Shown: positions 1-9,047 of the stretch, piece after piece
Layout: each line of letters starts with the position of its first letter
Numbering within the stretch: the stretch's first letter is position 1
Source of the DNA: Rhizobium sp. S152
Lineage (GTDB): Bacteria > Pseudomonadota > Alphaproteobacteria > Rhizobiales > Rhizobiaceae
Direction: 5' to 3'
Length of the DNA stretch: 64,000 nt
Assembly (NCBI RefSeq): GCF_030380735.1
Contig: NZ_JAUDRZ010000008.1
Location: forward strand, 62,001-126,000
Position numbers and translations under genes: made by a program
Notes under the pieces: generated by a model
Told to the model about the DNA's origin: nothing
What the model saw: only the letters and a program-made list of their open reading frames with translations
Database searches by the model: none

Positions 1-342
1 GTTGATGCTGACGACGACGGGCGCGAAGCGCTCGCCTTTCTTCATGGCAAGCAGCAGCAGGCCGGCGAGCACCAGCGGCGCGACCCAATTGGAAACCTCC
101 ACAAGGCCGAGGCGGAAGTAGAATAGAAGCCCGACATCGGTATGCGGCGGCATGGTATCGAGGAAGGCATGGCGCCACCAGAGCCAGGAAATGCCCATTG
201 GCGGCAGGCACCAGAAGATCGCCCAGAAGGAGCGGCTGACGCCGCGCTCCGACATATCCAGAAAGCGGAAGCCGCGCGGATCCATGCGGATCAGCAGCCA
301 AAGCCCAGCCAGATAATATTGAACCTCCCTAAGCCCCGGCAT
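1..342 (-). CDS. Conserved membrane protein downstream of dapE (3' end outside window)
   Basis: A 114-codon open frame runs off the left edge of the window, so the C-terminus is missing. It starts at an ATG inside the last codons of dapE, giving a 14-nt overlap, and begins [20 protein letters not shown]. Hydrophobic segments lie at about residues 8-19, 38-53 and 88-103, so it is an integral inner-membrane protein. The overlap with dapE implies translational coupling. The internal ATG at the MDPRGFRF segment is an alternative start, but the upstream residues continue a membrane helix, so I prefer the overlapping start. No catalytic motif was seen and the function is unknown. In rhizobia a small membrane protein commonly sits at this place between dapE and truA. 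Confidence 0.7.
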   Translation of the reverse strand, partial: MPGLREVQYYLAGLWLLIRMDPRGFRFLDMSERGVSRSFWAIFWCLPPMGISWLWWRHAFLDTMPPHTDVGLLFYFRLGLVEVSNWVAPLVLAGLLLLAMKKGERFAPVVVSIN

Positions 343-1522
343 TCTCGAACCAGCGCTCGATGAAGGTTTGGTAGATGACGGTCAGGCTTTCGAGGTCGGC
401 GACGGCGACGCGCTCGTCGACCATGTGCATGGTCTGCCCGACGAGGCCGAACTCGACGACGGGGCAGTAGTCCTTGATGAAGCGGGCGTCCGAGGTGCCG
501 CCGGTCGTGGAAAGTTTCGGCGCCTGACCGGTCACGCTTTCGACGGCCGATGAAAGCGAGGCGATCAGCGCATTGTTGCGCGTCAGGAAGACGTGGCTCG
601 GACGCTCCGCCCAGACGATGTCGTAGCGCAGAGGTTCGCGGCCGGGGCGCAGCGAACCGTGGGCGGCTGCGTCGTCAAGGCGCCGGATGATCTCCTGCTG
701 CAGGCTCTCCGCCGTCCAGGTATCGTTGAAACGGATGTTGAAGCTTGCCGACGCCCGGGCGGGAATGACGTTGGTGGCCGTATTGCCGACGTCGATCGTC
801 GTCACTTCGAGATTGGATGGCTGGAAATTCTCGGTGCCGCCGTCGAAGGGTGATTCCATCAGCGATTGCGTCAGCTGCAGGATGCCGCGAACCGGATTGT
901 CGGCCAGGTGCGGATAGGCCGCGTGGCCCTGCACGCCGTGCACCGTGATCCTGCCCGACACCGACCCGCGCCGACCGATCTTGATCATGTCGCCGAGCCG
1001 GTCCGGATTGGTCGGTTCGCCCACCAGGCAGGCGTCCCACCGCTCGCCGCGTTCGGCGGCCCACTGCAGGAGCTTGGTCGTGCCGTTGATGGCGGGACCT
1101 TCCTCGTCGCCGGTGATCAGGAAGGAGATCGATCCCTTCGGCGCACCGTGCTTCTCGATATGGCGGGCAACCGCGGCCACGAAGCAGGCGATTCCGCCCT
1201 TCATGTCCACCGCGCCGCGGCCAAACAGTTCGCCGCCCGATATCTCGGCGGCGAAGGGTGCGTGCGTCCATGCGGCTTCGTCGCCGACAGGCACGACGTC
1301 GGTATGCCCCGCGAACATCAGATGCGGACCGTCGCTGCCGAGACGCGCATAGAGGTTCTCGATATCCGGCGTGCCCGGCTCCGTCGCCAGCACCTTGTCC
1401 ACCTTGAAGCCGAGCGGCGAGAGCATCGCGTCCAGCGCCGTCAGCGCGCCGCCTTCGGCGGGCGTCACGGAGGGGCAGCGGATCAGGGTCTGAAGATTGG
1501 CGACGGGATCGGTAGCGGTCAT
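329..1522 (-). CDS. dapE: Succinyl-diaminopimelate desuccinylase
   Basis: This 397-aa M20 zinc peptidase hydrolyses N-succinyl-LL-2,6-diaminopimelate to LL-diaminopimelate and succinate in the succinylase branch of lysine and peptidoglycan synthesis. Metal-site motifs are visible: [12 protein letters not shown] near residue 70, [10 protein letters not shown] near 100 and [10 protein letters not shown] near 135. GGTSDARF lies near the C-terminus. The ATG giving [20 protein letters not shown] matches the family N-terminus; the open frame extends 33 codons upstream, but that part is low-complexity. It lies 143 nt downstream of dapD on the same strand, probably in one transcription unit, and its 3' end overlaps the next membrane protein gene. 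Confidence 0.95.
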   Translation of the reverse strand: MTATDPVANLQTLIRCPSVTPAEGGALTALDAMLSPLGFKVDKVLATEPGTPDIENLYARLGSDGPHLMFAGHTDVVPVGDEAAWTHAPFAAEISGGELFGRGAVDMKGGIACFVAAVARHIEKHGAPKGSISFLITGDEEGPAINGTTKLLQWAAERGERWDACLVGEPTNPDRLGDMIKIGRRGSVSGRITVHGVQGHAAYPHLADNPVRGILQLTQSLMESPFDGGTENFQPSNLEVTTIDVGNTATNVIPARASASFNIRFNDTWTAESLQQEIIRRLDDAAAHGSLRPGREPLRYDIVWAERPSHVFLTRNNALIASLSSAVESVTGQAPKLSTTGGTSDARFIKDYCPVVEFGLVGQTMHMVDERVAVADLESLTVIYQTFIERWFENAGA

Positions 1523-1591
1523 GAAACTGGAGGTATCCGGCGGTAGTGGCAAAGAAAAGGCAAGGTGAAGTTGTGCGCGGCGAAATCCGCC

Positions 1592-1651
1592 GCCGGGTCT
1601 TGCCGGGCCTACCCCCGGCAAATGTCGTCCGGCGCCGGGGGGCGGCGCCGG
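1592..1651 (-). other. Two strong hairpins between dapD and dapE
   Basis: The dapD-dapE intercistronic region holds two GC-rich inverted repeats: TTGCCGGG/CCCGGCAA at about 1600-1621 and CCGGCGCC (1629-1636)/GGCGCCGG (1644-1651). Neither is followed by a T run on the minus strand, so they are not typical intrinsic terminators. They could stabilise or separate the dapD and dapE messages; this is inference. Confidence 0.4.
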
Positions 1652-1665
1652 AGAAAGGGGCAGGC

Positions 1666-2526
<861 letters not shown>

Positions 2527-2556
2527 GAGAATTCCTTAAACTTCGATCTTTATCGT

Positions 2557-2572
2557 GGAGGCCGAAGCCTCC
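2557..2572 (-). other. Hairpin in the dapD leader
   Basis: GGAGGC-CGAA-GCCTCC, a perfect 6-bp stem with a tetraloop, lies 30 nt upstream of the dapD start. The rest of the 2527-2721 gap must hold the divergent promoters of dapD and the LOG-family gene, but no consensus promoter stands out there. Confidence 0.3.
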
Positions 2573-2721
2573 GGGAATTGTGATTGGCGGGATGCGATCT
2601 GCTCTATCGCATGCAGGGCTAAAATGGAATGATTTTTCGGGGCGGGATCGATCTCCCGATCACAGGCATGAAACGACACAACGGCAGCGTTTGCCGGCGG
2701 TACTGAAAGGCATTGCAGGAC

Positions 2722-3588
2722 ATGGCAAAGGGTAAGAACGGCAGGCTGCGGCGCAAGGATGGCGTCTGGGATCCGTTGAAGACGAGCGAGACCGACCGGC
2801 AGCGCGCGGAAGCCGTGCCGAAGACGCCGCAGACGCTTTCGCCTGCCTATCGCCTTGCCTATGCCGACGAGGATTTCCTGTGCCGCGAGGAACTGCGGCC
2901 GATCCGGCTGCAGCTCGAGCTGATGAAGCCGGAAATGCTGCTGACGGAGCGCGGCATCAAATCAACAGTCGTCATGTTCGGCGGCGCCCGTATCCCGGCG
3001 CCCGGCCAGAGCGCCTGGGCGGCGCGCAACGAAACCCAGCGCGCCAATCTGGAGGCGGCGTCCGTCTATTACGACGAGGCCCGCAAGTTCGCGCGGCTCT
3101 GCTCGAAATACGCCGCCGGCTTCGATTTCCACGAATATGTCGTCGTCACCGGCGGCGGCCCCGGCGTCATGGAGGCCGGCAACCGCGGCGCTGCCGACGA
3201 GGGCGCGCCCTCGATCGGCCTCAACATCGTGCTGCCGCACGAGCAGGCACCGAACGTCTACGTGACGCCGGAGCTCAGCTTCAACTTCCACTACTTCGCC
3301 ATCCGCAAGATGCACTTCATGGTACGCGCCAAGGCTATCGCCGTCTTCCCAGGCGGCTTCGGCACCATGGACGAATTCTTCGAATGCCTGACGCTGATCC
3401 AGACCGGCCGCATGGAAAAGATGCCGCTCATCCTCTTCGGCGAAAAATTCTGGAAGAGCATCATCAATTTCGAGGCTCTCGCCGAATTCGGCACCATCGC
3501 CCCTGACGACGTCAAGCTGATCAGCTTCGTCGACACTGCCGATGCCGCCTGGAAGATCATCCAGGAATTCTACGAGCACCCGGAATAG
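2722..3588 (+). CDS. LOG-family (TIGR00730-type) Rossmann-fold nucleotide-binding protein
   Basis: The 288-aa product belongs to the lysine-decarboxylase-like/LOG superfamily. Small members release free cytokinins from nucleoside monophosphates; this longer version has an N-terminal extension of about 90 residues, so its substrate is unclear. Key motifs are VVMFGGARIPAPG near residue 88, VTGGGPGVMEAGNRGA near 140 and PGGFGTMDEFFE near 210, the last carrying the active-site Glu region. An in-frame TTG lies at 2713, but the ATG at 2722 is better placed after AAGG at 2707-2710. The gene is on the plus strand between dapD and DUF2442 and ends 4 nt from the convergent DUF2442 gene. No secretion signal was seen. 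Confidence 0.85.
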   Translation: MAKGKNGRLRRKDGVWDPLKTSETDRQRAEAVPKTPQTLSPAYRLAYADEDFLCREELRPIRLQLELMKPEMLLTERGIKSTVVMFGGARIPAPGQSAWAARNETQRANLEAASVYYDEARKFARLCSKYAAGFDFHEYVVVTGGGPGVMEAGNRGAADEGAPSIGLNIVLPHEQAPNVYVTPELSFNFHYFAIRKMHFMVRAKAIAVFPGGFGTMDEFFECLTLIQTGRMEKMPLILFGEKFWKSIINFEALAEFGTIAPDDVKLISFVDTADAAWKIIQEFYEHPE

Positions 3589-3592
3589 GGGC

Positions 3593-4012
3593 TCAGGGGG
3601 CGTCGCCGGCCTTCTTCGGCCGGCCGCCCTTGGCGCCGTTCGCCCGGCTCGCCGCCGCCTTCGCGGCTGAGCGGGATTGCCCGCCACGGCGTTGCGCCTC
3701 CATGAAACTCTTGGTGCCGAACACGCCGTTCATCAGACCTGAAATCGTATAGTCGGCATCAAGGCTTTCCCAGTGAAGGCCGGTCTCTCCAAGCAGTTCG
3801 ACTTCCGCAAGCTCGGCTACGGTCGCGTCTTCCAAGCCCTGCAAGGCCCTTGCGGGGAAGATGAACGATGCGCCATTGGTGAAATCGAGGATGATGCGCT
3901 CCGAAGCGGCGTCGAAGCGGACCGATATGGGTATCGGTCGCTCGGCACGCTCGGCCTCCCAGCGTTGCTTTGCCTGTGCGAGTTCGGTGTCCGTTATCTT
4001 GCTCGTAGACAT
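3593..4012 (-). CDS. DUF2442 domain protein
   Basis: The 139-aa protein has a DUF2442-like core at about residues 25-90 (ISVRFDAASERIILDFTNGA, then ELAEVELLGETGLHWESLDA), followed by a basic Ala/Arg/Lys tail ending RANGAKGGRPKKAGDAP. The role of DUF2442 is not settled; some members lie beside DUF4160 genes in toxin-antitoxin-like pairs, but no partner is seen here. The ATG at 4012 gives MSTSKITDTELAQAKQRWEA. The open frame continues upstream, but the hairpin at 4025-4040 and the EF-hand gene terminator lie there. No good Shine-Dalgarno precedes the ATG. The basic tail could bind nucleic acid (inference). Confidence 0.75.
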   Translation of the reverse strand: MSTSKITDTELAQAKQRWEAERAERPIPISVRFDAASERIILDFTNGASFIFPARALQGLEDATVAELAEVELLGETGLHWESLDADYTISGLMNGVFGTKSFMEAQRRGGQSRSAAKAAASRANGAKGGRPKKAGDAP

Positions 4013-4020
4013 GCTGAAAA

Positions 4021-4043
4021 AATAACCCAACAACTTGGGTATT
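4021..4043. promoter_or_regulatory. Dyad just upstream of the DUF2442 gene
   Basis: ACCCAA-caac-TTGGGT at 4025-4040, flanked by AAT and ATT, ends 9 nt before the DUF2442 start. It could be an operator or a leader hairpin that hides the translation start. Confidence 0.35.
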
Positions 4044-4054
4044 TCAATTGCACG

Positions 4055-4085
4055 AAAAAAGCCCGCCGCGATCGTCGCGGCGGGC
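4055..4085 (-). terminator. Intrinsic terminator of the EF-hand gene
   Basis: A GC-only 10-bp stem (GCCCGCCGCG/CGCGGCGGGC, loop ATCGT) at 4061-4085 is followed on the minus strand by six T residues. It lies 24 nt downstream of the EF-hand stop codon. Confidence 0.85.
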
Positions 4086-4108
4086 TCCCTCATCGGCTGT
4101 GTCTCGTC

Positions 4109-4750
4109 TTACAGGAACGGGCGTTCCGGCATGTCGGCGATCGAGATCGCGCCGTCCTTGTTGGTGTCCATGCGCGTGAAGAACTTGTCGAAGGCGGCTT
4201 CGGCTTCCTGCTTGGAAATCTGGCCGTTCTCGTCGGTGTCGATCCGCTGCATGACCATGAATTCGCGGATCATGCCCGGGCCGCGCATGCCGTGGCGGCC
4301 AGGGCCGCGGTCGGCTTCGCCCTGCGGCGGTGCAGGCTGGCCTGCGTCGGCGTCAGCCGGCGGGGGGGCGGGCGGGGCATCGTCATCGGCCGCCATGTCG
4401 TCGGCGGGCGCCTTGATCTTTGCCATCTGCGCTTCGTGATACTTGCGGATCTCGCCCGGCGTCAGCGAGCCATCCTTGTCGGTGTCGATCGCGGCGAAGA
4501 TCGTTTCCATGCCGTTCTTGGCTTCGTCCTTGGAAACCTGGCCGTCCTTGTTCGTGTCGAACTGCTGCAGCATGCGAACGAACACGACCTCGCGCATCAT
4601 CGGACCGCGTGGCCCGCCACCCATCATCGCATGGTGCGGTTTGGGCGGATGCTTGTGCTTGTCGCCAGGCGCGGCAACACTGGTGCCGGCTGCGGCACCG
4701 ACGATCAGGACGGAGGAGAGTGCGGCCAGTATCAGCTTGTTCCGAGACAT
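4109..4750 (-). CDS. Exported four-EF-hand calcium-binding protein
   Basis: The 213-aa product starts with a signal peptide (MSRNKLILAALSSVLIVGAA, cleavage likely near AGTSVAA-AP). A His/Pro-rich linker follows, then four canonical EF-hand loops beginning DTNKDGQVSKDE, DTDKDGSLTPGE, DTDENGQISKQE and DTNKDGAISIAD. A Pro/Ala-rich spacer (APPAPPPADADAG) separates the two pairs. Calcium binding in the periplasm is well supported by the complete loops; the physiological role is unknown. It has its own terminator. An ATG start at 4750 follows GAAAGGAAT. Confidence 0.88.
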   Translation of the reverse strand: MSRNKLILAALSSVLIVGAAAGTSVAAPGDKHKHPPKPHHAMMGGGPRGPMMREVVFVRMLQQFDTNKDGQVSKDEAKNGMETIFAAIDTDKDGSLTPGEIRKYHEAQMAKIKAPADDMAADDDAPPAPPPADADAGQPAPPQGEADRGPGRHGMRGPGMIREFMVMQRIDTDENGQISKQEAEAAFDKFFTRMDTNKDGAISIADMPERPFL

Positions 4751-4860
4751 ATGAATTCCTTTCAGTGTGTAATCTCATTGGGGATCACAGACGAAAAGGT
4801 AGGGCCGGTGGCACGGATTGCCCAATTAAACATCGGTAAGCTGGATGAAACTTTCGTAAC

Positions 4861-5568
4861 CTAGTAGATGATCTTCTCAAGAAAATCAGTGAGATCGTCG
4901 GTCACGAAGTCGATGTGATCGTCCTCGCCGCTGGTCTTTTCCCACCATTCGACGACCGTATCCTCGAGGTTATTCGGAACGAGCAGAACCGTCTGCATGC
5001 CGAGCGCCTTGGGCACCTTGAGATTGCGCGGCAGGTCCTCGAACATCGCCGCCTTCGCCGTTTCCACGCGCTTCAGCTGCGTGAACTTGTCATAGGTTTC
5101 CTGCGCGGGTTTCGGCACGAATTCGGCGGCGACGATATCGAAGATGTCGTCGAAATGATCGAGAATGCCGAGCGCGCCTGCCGCCATCTCCGCATGCTTG
5201 ACGCTGCCGTTGGTGAAGATGAACTTGCGCCCGGGCAGCGCCTTGATCGCCTCGCCGAGATCAGGCTGCGCCGTCAGGCTGGAATAGTCGATCGCATGCG
5301 CCTTCTCGAGGAAGTCGTTCGGATCGACCCCGTGATGGATCATCAGCCCCTGCAGCGTCGTGCCGTGATCGTAGTAATACTGTTTCTGCAGCTTGCGCGC
5401 CTCGTCCCGCTCCATCTGCAGCAGCGTCGAGACATAGGCCGTCATGTTCTTGTCGATCTGCGCGAACAGGTTGACGTGATGCGGATAGAGCGTGTTGTCG
5501 AGGTCGAACACCCACTCTGTCACGTGCGAGAAATCTGTCTTGGAGGGGGCGCGATCTATCTTGCTCAT
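4861..5568 (-). CDS. HAD-family pyrimidine 5'-nucleotidase
   Basis: The 235-aa haloacid-dehalogenase phosphatase has motif I FDLDNTLYPHH near residue 20, motif II FTNGSVKHAEMA near 115 and motif III FEDLPRNLKVP near 175. This arrangement matches the SDT1/TIGR01993 group, which dephosphorylates pyrimidine nucleotides. The start is placed at the ATG giving MSKIDRAPSKTDFSHVTEWV; the frame runs 17 codons further but without family similarity. It belongs to the minus-strand backbone between argB and dapD, as in many rhizobia. The exact substrate cannot be told from sequence. Confidence 0.85.
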   Translation of the reverse strand: MSKIDRAPSKTDFSHVTEWVFDLDNTLYPHHVNLFAQIDKNMTAYVSTLLQMERDEARKLQKQYYYDHGTTLQGLMIHHGVDPNDFLEKAHAIDYSSLTAQPDLGEAIKALPGRKFIFTNGSVKHAEMAAGALGILDHFDDIFDIVAAEFVPKPAQETYDKFTQLKRVETAKAAMFEDLPRNLKVPKALGMQTVLLVPNNLEDTVVEWWEKTSGEDDHIDFVTDDLTDFLEKIIY

Positions 5569-5688
5569 GTCTGCCTTATGACATGCGCGGCGTTCGATTG
5601 AAATCTGGAATGCGACCATTCACGCCGCACGATTGATACGCCGCATCAGGCGCAATAGGCTCGGCCCCGACAAACGAGGAGAGAGATC

Positions 5689-6459
5689 ATGAACCAGGCG
5701 GAAAAGGCAAAGGCATTCGAGGCGCTGCACCGGAAAGGCGATCCGGTCGTTCTCTACAATATCTGGGATGCGGGAACCGCGAAGGCCGTGACCGAAGCAG
5801 GCGCCAGGGCGCTGGCGACGGGAAGCTGGTCCGTTGCCGCGGCCCAGGGCTATGGCGACGGCGAAAAGATCCCGATGGAAGCGTTGGTCGCCACCACCCG
5901 CCAGATCACCGCCGTCAACGACCTGCCGCTTTCCGTCGATTTCGAGGGCGCTTATTCCACCGATCCGACCGGTGCGGCAAACAATGTCGAACAGCTGGTA
6001 GACGCCGGTGCCATCGGCATCAATTTCGAGGATCAGCTGGTCGGCGGCGATGGACTGCACCCGGTCGAGAAACAGGCCGCCCGCATCCGCGCCATCCGCG
6101 AGATGGCGGACCGTCGCGGCATTGCGTTCTTCATCAATGCGCGCACGGACCTGTTTCTGCGTGAAGGCGATCTTTCGAAGCATGCCGGGCTGGTGGAAGA
6201 GGCTATCGAGCGCGGCAAGGCCTACGCAGCAGCCGGTGCCGATGGCTTCTTCGTACCCTGGCTGATCGATGAAGCGCTGATCGAGAAGATCTGCGCCGCG
6301 TCGCCGCTGCCTGTTAACATCGTGATGCGACCGGGCGCGCCGGACGTGAAGACGCTGGCGAAGCTCGGCGTCAGCCGTGTCAGCTACGGGCCGGGGCCAT
6401 ACAGGGCGATGATGGAGAAGCTGAAGGAAGCCGCGGCGGCGGTGTACGGAGCCCAATAA
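5689..6459 (+). CDS. Isocitrate lyase/PEP mutase family enzyme
   Basis: The 256-aa TIM-barrel protein has the acid residues of the superfamily: SVDFEGAYS near residue 83, INFEDQLVGG near 110 and FINARTDLF near 150. The KKCGH signature of true isocitrate lyase is absent, so it is more like the carboxyphosphonoenolpyruvate/oxaloacetate-hydrolase-type subgroup that acts on small 2-oxo or methylcitrate-like acids. Substrate is not predictable. GAGGAGAGAGATC precedes the ATG. It is transcribed alone on the plus strand, divergent from the HAD gene, and is followed by a palindromic repeat. Confidence 0.8.
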   Translation: MNQAEKAKAFEALHRKGDPVVLYNIWDAGTAKAVTEAGARALATGSWSVAAAQGYGDGEKIPMEALVATTRQITAVNDLPLSVDFEGAYSTDPTGAANNVEQLVDAGAIGINFEDQLVGGDGLHPVEKQAARIRAIREMADRRGIAFFINARTDLFLREGDLSKHAGLVEEAIERGKAYAAAGADGFFVPWLIDEALIEKICAASPLPVNIVMRPGAPDVKTLAKLGVSRVSYGPGPYRAMMEKLKEAAAAVYGAQ

Positions 6460-6464
6460 GATAG

Positions 6465-6598
6465 ACCCCTCCCCACAAGGGGGAGGGGCTAACTTGTGGC
6501 GCCCTCAGCGCCATCTCATACCATCGGCGTCTGTTGAGACGCTTCGGTTTCGTAGAGAGGGTAAGCCCAGCAAGCCCCTCCCCCTTGTGGGGAGGGGT
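6465..6598. repeat. 134-bp element with 26-bp perfect terminal inverted repeats
   Basis: The left arm (6465-6490) and the right arm (6573-6598) are exact reverse complements over 26 bp, and each arm is itself a near-palindrome of the form CCCCTCCCC-ACAA-GGGGGAGGGG. The inner 80 bp are unique and non-coding. Related arms occur at 26,220 and 26,297. The element fills the gap between the convergent PEP-mutase-like gene and argB, so it may serve as a bidirectional RNA end. It looks like a REP/MITE-type dispersed repeat. Confidence 0.75.
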
Positions 6599-6643
6599 TG
6601 GGGAGGGGACTTCATCCGATCTCAGAAGGAAAAGCGACCGCCC

Positions 6644-7531
6644 TTACGGAACGATCAGCGTGCCCGCACCGTGCTCGGTGAAGATTTCGAGCAGGACGGA
6701 ATGCGCGGTCTTGCCGTTCAGGATGACGACACCCTGAACGCCTGCCTTGATCGCATCGATGCAGGTCTCGACCTTCGGGATCATGCCGCCGGAAATCGTG
6801 CCGTCGGCGATCAGCGCATGCGCCTGCGAGACCGAGAGTTCCTTGATCAGGTTGCCCTGCTTGTCGAGCACGCCGGGGACGTCGGTGAGGAACAGCAGGC
6901 GCGTCGCGTTGAGCGCGCCGGCAATCGCGCCGGCGAAGGTATCGGCGTTGATGTTGTAGGTCGCGCCGTCGCGGCCCGGAGCAACCGGGGCGATGACGGG
7001 GATCATTTCCGAACGTGCGAGAAGGTCGATCAACGTGCGGTCGACTTCCACGACTTCGCCGACGAAGCCGAGATCGAGAACGCGCTCGATGTTCGAATCC
7101 GGGTCCTTGATCTTCTTCTGCGCCTTTTCGGCGAAGACCATGTTGCCGTCCTTGCCGCAGAGACCGATCGCCCATTCGCCCGTCTGGTTGATCAGGGCGA
7201 CGATTTCCTTGTTGATCGAGCCGGCGAGAACCATTTCGACGATCTCGACCGTCTTGGCGTCGGTGACGCGCAGGCCGCCTTCGAATTTCGATTCGATGCC
7301 CATCTTCGTCAGCATCGCGCCGATCTGCGGGCCGCCGCCATGGACGACGATCGGGTTGACGCCGGATTGCTTGAGAAGGGCGATATCGCTCGCGAAAGCC
7401 TTGCCGAGCTCGGGATTGCCCATCGCATGGCCGCCGTATTTCACGACGATCGTCTTGTTCTCGTAACGCTGCATGAAGGGCAGGGCCTGTGCCAGCAGCC
7501 GTGCCTGAGTTTCGCTTTCGGTCTCGATCAT
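6644..7531 (-). CDS. argB: Acetylglutamate kinase
   Basis: The 295-aa amino-acid kinase phosphorylates N-acetyl-L-glutamate, the second step of arginine synthesis. Motifs are [15 protein letters not shown] near residue 30, [18 protein letters not shown] near 62 (substrate/phosphate loops), [15 protein letters not shown] near 190 and the C-terminal [17 protein letters not shown]. Length and termini are typical of alphaproteobacterial ArgB. It is on the minus backbone strand; in many rhizobia it follows engB directly, but here a three-gene plus-strand module separates the two. Confidence 0.96.
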   Translation of the reverse strand: MIETESETQARLLAQALPFMQRYENKTIVVKYGGHAMGNPELGKAFASDIALLKQSGVNPIVVHGGGPQIGAMLTKMGIESKFEGGLRVTDAKTVEIVEMVLAGSINKEIVALINQTGEWAIGLCGKDGNMVFAEKAQKKIKDPDSNIERVLDLGFVGEVVEVDRTLIDLLARSEMIPVIAPVAPGRDGATYNINADTFAGAIAGALNATRLLFLTDVPGVLDKQGNLIKELSVSQAHALIADGTISGGMIPKVETCIDAIKAGVQGVVILNGKTAHSVLLEIFTEHGAGTLIVP

Positions 7532-7684
7532 GGGATACCCCGCAGAATTGATGGCGGCCTTTTATCGCAAGTTTTTGACAGATGGAATAATCCAGAGCGC
7601 AATAGTTTGCCGTATGGGGGGTGTCTTGCAAATTGGCCCGTGAAGCCTTCTGCTGAGACATGGGGTGATTTGAGGGATAGCGGC

Positions 7685-8224
7685 ATGACGAGTGAGGAAG
7701 TCGCGCAGTTGATCGGCCGCGTTGCGATCGGCGATCGCAAGGCCTTTGCCGCGCTTTATCGGGAAACGAGCCCGAAACTTTTTGCCATATCTTTGCGTAT
7801 TCTGAGGGACAGGCCCGAGGCGGAAGAAGCACTGCAGGAGACCTACATGAAGATCTGGCTGCGCGCATCGGTCTATGCGGCCACGAGTGGCGCCCCGTCG
7901 CCCTGGCTGGCTGCAATAGCGCGCAATCAGGCGATCGACCTGATGAGAACCCGCAAGCCTGTCGCAGATGAACTGGATACCGCGTATGACCTCGCCGATG
8001 ATGAACCCGATCCAGAGACACAGACTGTGATAAAGGATGAGGGAAGGCGGATTGACACCTGCATGGAAGAGTTGGAAGCTGATCGCGCAGTGGCAGTGAA
8101 ACGGGCTTATGTCGAAGGGCTGAGCTATCAGGAACTGGCCGATCAGTTTGGCATCCCCTTGAACACGATGCGCACCTGGCTGCGACGCAGCCTCTTGAAG
8201 CTGAGAGAGTGCATGGAACGATGA
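7685..8224 (+). CDS. ECF RNA polymerase sigma factor
   Basis: The 179-aa protein has region 2 at about residues 25-90 (LYRETSPKLFAISLRILRDR, then EAEEALQETYMKIW) and region 4 at about 125-175 (AYVEGLSYQELADQFGIP, then NTMRTWLRRSLLKL). It has the SigK-like form that pairs with RskA-type anti-sigma factors. The ATG at 7685 follows GAGGGA at good spacing; the long upstream open frame is antisense to argB and not coding. The stop overlaps the anti-sigma start as ATGA, so the pair is translationally coupled. Confidence 0.9.
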   Translation: MTSEEVAQLIGRVAIGDRKAFAALYRETSPKLFAISLRILRDRPEAEEALQETYMKIWLRASVYAATSGAPSPWLAAIARNQAIDLMRTRKPVADELDTAYDLADDEPDPETQTVIKDEGRRIDTCMEELEADRAVAVKRAYVEGLSYQELADQFGIPLNTMRTWLRRSLLKLRECMER

Positions 8225-8943
8225 CATCGTCGGATCAAAGCAAGGGAGGCCGCTCCCGTGATGAAGTGCTCGCCGGCGAGTATGTTCTTGGTGTTCTCTC
8301 TTTTCAGGATCGTCGTGTCGTGGAGGAGCGTATGCGCCGCGACCGGCAGTTCGCCGCGATCGTCAGTCGCTGGGAAACCAATCTTTCCGCCTTCAACGAC
8401 GATTACGATGTCGCCAGTCCGAGCCAGGAGACTTTCAAGCAGATCGAGGCCCGCCTTTTCGGGGCGTCGGCTGCTGCTCCGGCACCAAGGGGATTGTGGC
8501 ATTCGGTGGTGTTTTGGCGGTCGCTGGCCGCCGTGTCGCTCGTCGTGACCGCGGCGTCGCTGGTTCTCGCCTTCGTGTCCGTCTCTCCCCCGAAAGCGGG
8601 CGCTCCGCTTCTGGCCGAACTCTCGGCTCCGGGCAGCCAGGTCAACCTGCTGGCGTCCTACGATGCTGAGAACGGCCGTATGCGGCTCATTCCGGTCGCC
8701 TCCGGACATCAGGAGGAAAAATCGCTCGAACTCTGGCTTGTGCCGACCGAAGGCGCGCCGAAATCGCTCGGCGTATTCGCGACCGGACAGGGGGCGGATA
8801 GCGAGCTCGTCATCCCCGCCGATCTGCGCGGCGCGATCGGTGCCGGCACCACCTTCGCCGTCAGTCTCGAGCCTTTCGGCGGTTCGCCCACCGGCGTGGC
8901 GACAGGCCCGATCCTCGCCAGCGGCATCGCGCGCCGGCCCTGA
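8221..8943 (+). CDS. RskA-type membrane anti-sigma factor
   Basis: The 240-aa protein has a cytosolic N-terminal sigma-binding part (LAGEYVLGVLSFQDRRVVEE at about residues 17-36), a single membrane helix near residues 103-123 (LAAVSLVVTAASLVLAFVSV) and an extracytoplasmic RskA domain (ELWLVPTEGAPKSLGVF near 170). It should hold the upstream sigma factor at the membrane until a stress signal. No zinc-binding HxxxCxxC motif is present. The start at 8221 gives a 4-nt overlap with the sigma gene. The fasciclin gene follows after about 100 nt and is a likely target. Confidence 0.88.
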   Translation: MTSSDQSKGGRSRDEVLAGEYVLGVLSFQDRRVVEERMRRDRQFAAIVSRWETNLSAFNDDYDVASPSQETFKQIEARLFGASAAAPAPRGLWHSVVFWRSLAAVSLVVTAASLVLAFVSVSPPKAGAPLLAELSAPGSQVNLLASYDAENGRMRLIPVASGHQEEKSLELWLVPTEGAPKSLGVFATGQGADSELVIPADLRGAIGAGTTFAVSLEPFGGSPTGVATGPILASGIARRP

Positions 8944-8952
8944 TTCTTTTCT

Positions 8953-8979
8953 GAAACTATTTTCACGACCCTCCCGTAG
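8953..8979 (+). promoter_or_regulatory. Candidate ECF promoter of the fasciclin gene
   Basis: GAAAC (8953-8957), 17 nt, then CGTAG (8975-8979) resembles ECF-type -35/-10 pairs and lies about 70 nt upstream of the fasciclin start. Assignment to the adjacent sigma factor is inference. Confidence 0.35.
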
Positions 8980-9047
8980 ATCCTTCCGTCCCCGCAGCAT
9001 CAGGCATTCAGCCGATACTGGACAGCGGACCGAGGAGGATAACAGTC

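Noticed and set aside
6612-8021. Minus-strand frame of 469 codons covering argB and the sigma gene
   Set aside because: Out of frame with ArgB on the same strand and low-complexity Arg-rich; not coding.
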